Shown here: piece after piece, positions 62,979-64,000 of the stretch
Position numbering within the stretch: position 1 is the first letter of the stretch
How the letters are laid out: each line of letters starts with the position of its first letter
Source of the DNA: Roseateles oligotrophus
GTDB lineage: Bacteria; Pseudomonadota; Gammaproteobacteria; Burkholderiales; Burkholderiaceae_C
DNA: 64,000 nucleotides
NCBI RefSeq assembly: GCF_014204525.1
Contig: NZ_JACHLP010000002.1
Coordinates: 124,001-188,000 of the forward strand
Direction: 5' to 3'
Notes under the pieces: model-generated
The model's database searches: none
Seen by the model: only the letters and a program-made list of their open reading frames with translations
What the model was told of the DNA's origin: nothing
Translations under genes and position numbers: made by a program

Positions 62979-63692
62979 ATGAAGGGCTGGCAACTCAGCC
63001 AGCTGCGCCTGGTGCGCGCGGCCGAGACCCAGGATGAGGCCTTTGTGGCCTTGCTGCCCGAGGTGCAGGCCCTGGGCTTTGAGTACTGCTCCTTCGGCAT
63101 GAAGTCGCCCGTGCCCCTGGCCGCGCCGCGGGTGGTCTGGTGCAGCAATTACCCGCCCGCTTGGCAGGCCCGTTATGTGGAGCAGGGCTTTCTCAATAGC
63201 GACCCCATCGTGCAGCGCGGCCTGATGAGCGATGAGGCCTTCATCTGGTCGGACGCGCTCTTCGTCAGCAACCCCCGGCTCTATGCCGAGGCGCAGAGCT
63301 TCGGCCTGCGCTATGCCTGGTGCCAGCCGCGCCGCGATATGCGCGGCATGTCCAGCCTGTTCAGCGTGGTGCGCGGCGGCCCGGCCCTGGAGGCCGAGGA
63401 ATTGGCGGCCAAGATCGAACGCCTGCAGTGGCTGTCCTATCTCTGCCACGAGGCCATGGCCAAGGTCTGGGTGAAGGCCTTGCAAGGCGATCTGGCGCTA
63501 GGGCTGAGCGAGCGTGAGCTCGAGGTGCTGCGCTGGACCTGCGACGGCAAGACCTCGTCCGAGACGGCCCAGATCATGGGTGTCGCCGAGGCCACGGTGA
63601 ACTTCCACACCCGCAATGCCTGCAGCAAGCTGGGCGCCAGCAACAAGACCGCCGCGGCCGTCCGCGCCGCCGTGCTGGGCCTTTTCCACTGA
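62979..63692 (+). CDS. LuxR-family quorum-sensing regulator with autoinducer-binding domain
   Basis: 237 residues from ATG 62979, two bases after the SDR stop. N-terminal autoinducer-binding domain with the conserved residues of AHL receptors: W and Y in PPAWQARYVEQG, DP in NSDPIV, W in FIWSD and G in SFGLRYAW. C-terminal LuxR helix-turn-helix (LSERELEVLRWTCDGKTSSE, ATVNFHTRNACSKLGASN). It should bind an acyl-homoserine lactone and activate promoters with lux boxes. A lux-box-like palindrome lies 260 bases downstream. Confidence 0.93.
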   Translation: MKGWQLSQLRLVRAAETQDEAFVALLPEVQALGFEYCSFGMKSPVPLAAPRVVWCSNYPPAWQARYVEQGFLNSDPIVQRGLMSDEAFIWSDALFVSNPRLYAEAQSFGLRYAWCQPRRDMRGMSSLFSVVRGGPALEAEELAAKIERLQWLSYLCHEAMAKVWVKALQGDLALGLSERELEVLRWTCDGKTSSETAQIMGVAEATVNFHTRNACSKLGASNKTAAAVRAAVLGLFH

Positions 63693-63827
63693 GTATTGCG
63701 CCAACTGCTGGTGCGCCGCCGCCGGCAGCGGCACCGGCGGGTCGATCAAGGCCAAAAGCAGGGCGCTCGCCAGCGCGCTGCAGAGCGCAGCGGCGTGGAA
63801 GGGGGTGGCGGCCTGCAGATTCGACAT
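63498..63827 (-). CDS. Possible small exported protein, doubtful
   Basis: The first ~45 codons (ATG 63827) read a signal-like stretch AALCSALASALLLALIDPP and lie in the gap after luxR. The rest is antisense to luxR and has no coding character. It may be a short gene with an unusual overlap, or chance. The region is otherwise empty apart from the lux-box-like site. Confidence 0.25.
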   Translation of the reverse strand: MSNLQAATPFHAAALCSALASALLLALIDPPVPLPAAAHQQLAQYSVEKAQHGGADGRGGLVAGAQLAAGIAGVEVHRGLGDTHDLGRLGRGLAVAGPAQHLELTLAQP

Positions 63828-63955
63828 GATGGGCCGAATGCTAGGGACAAAGCCCGGCTTTGGCAGCTAGCAGACTTGCTAGGCCCGCCGCCGATGCATG
63901 GCCGGGCCAGGCCGTCAAGGGCTACTTTTGGGGGGTGAGTTGTCGGGGTGGCACA

Positions 63956-63975
63956 GGCTGTCAGAACTGACAGGG
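63956..63975. promoter_or_regulatory. lux-box-like palindrome
   Basis: GGCTGTCAGAACTGACAGGG: perfect arms CTGTCAG/CTGACAG around AA, 20 bases in all. The spacing and the CTG...CAG ends match known LuxR/LasR-type boxes. Located 263 bases after luxR and 25 bases from the window edge, so it probably controls a gene just outside, possibly a luxI-type synthase. Confidence 0.7.
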
Positions 63976-64000
63976 CGCTGGCCCGTGCTGCCGCGCCAGA

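Overview
The window is GC-rich DNA from a Gram-negative bacterium, most likely a betaproteobacterium of the order Burkholderiales (Roseateles/Pelomonas/Leptothrix-like). The signs are Kdo and LPS-export genes, a type IVa pilin, a PEP-CTERM protein, RND/ABC exporters and densely packed operons with ATGA, GTGA and TGATG overlaps. No rRNA, tRNA, CRISPR array or complete insertion sequence was seen. Genus assignment is inference.

Left part (1-21300): a divergent LysR regulator/aldo-keto reductase pair, a CsgG-like lipoprotein and a glyoxalase-fold protein. Next comes psd with a two-gene Septu-type defence module (ptuA-ptuB) directly behind it. Then follow a cysteine desulfurase fused to a degenerate metallo-beta-lactamase domain and a rhodanese, coupled to trhO; a band-7 lipoprotein; a hipBA toxin-antitoxin pair with three evenly spaced operators; a divergent MurA paralogue; a solute-binding-like protein; an RluA-type pseudouridine synthase; a large SNF2 ATPase; and a metallo-beta-lactamase-fold phosphodiesterase.

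Accessory segment (21300-25500): two nearly identical pilin genes in tandem behind a sigma-54-type promoter with two 17-bp palindromes. A Fic-family gene follows, bracketed by 226-bp direct repeats copied from the 3' end of a lipase-like gene and by palindromes sharing GGGGTCAGAGTCA. This is the most obviously rearranged part of the window.

Transport block (25500-37100): four paralogous oligopeptide-type binding proteins in a row on the minus strand, divergent from two permease genes and a fused two-domain ATPase. They probably form one uptake system with several receptors.

Right part (37300-64000): two coupled TPR-GGDEF diguanylate cyclases, a SulP transporter, a PEP-CTERM protein, a KefB/C-type antiporter behind a YjjJ-like HipA, and a small secreted-protein gene with a truncated relative upstream. 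Next are a MacA/MacB-type exporter in one operon with an ABC-2 exporter, glutamate dehydrogenase, an arylsulfatase, and an octaheme cytochrome with HEAT-like and TPR repeats. The window closes with a kdsD-kdsC-lptC-SDR-luxR operon and a lux-box-like palindrome 27 bases before the right edge, suggesting a quorum-sensing target (possibly a luxI) just outside.
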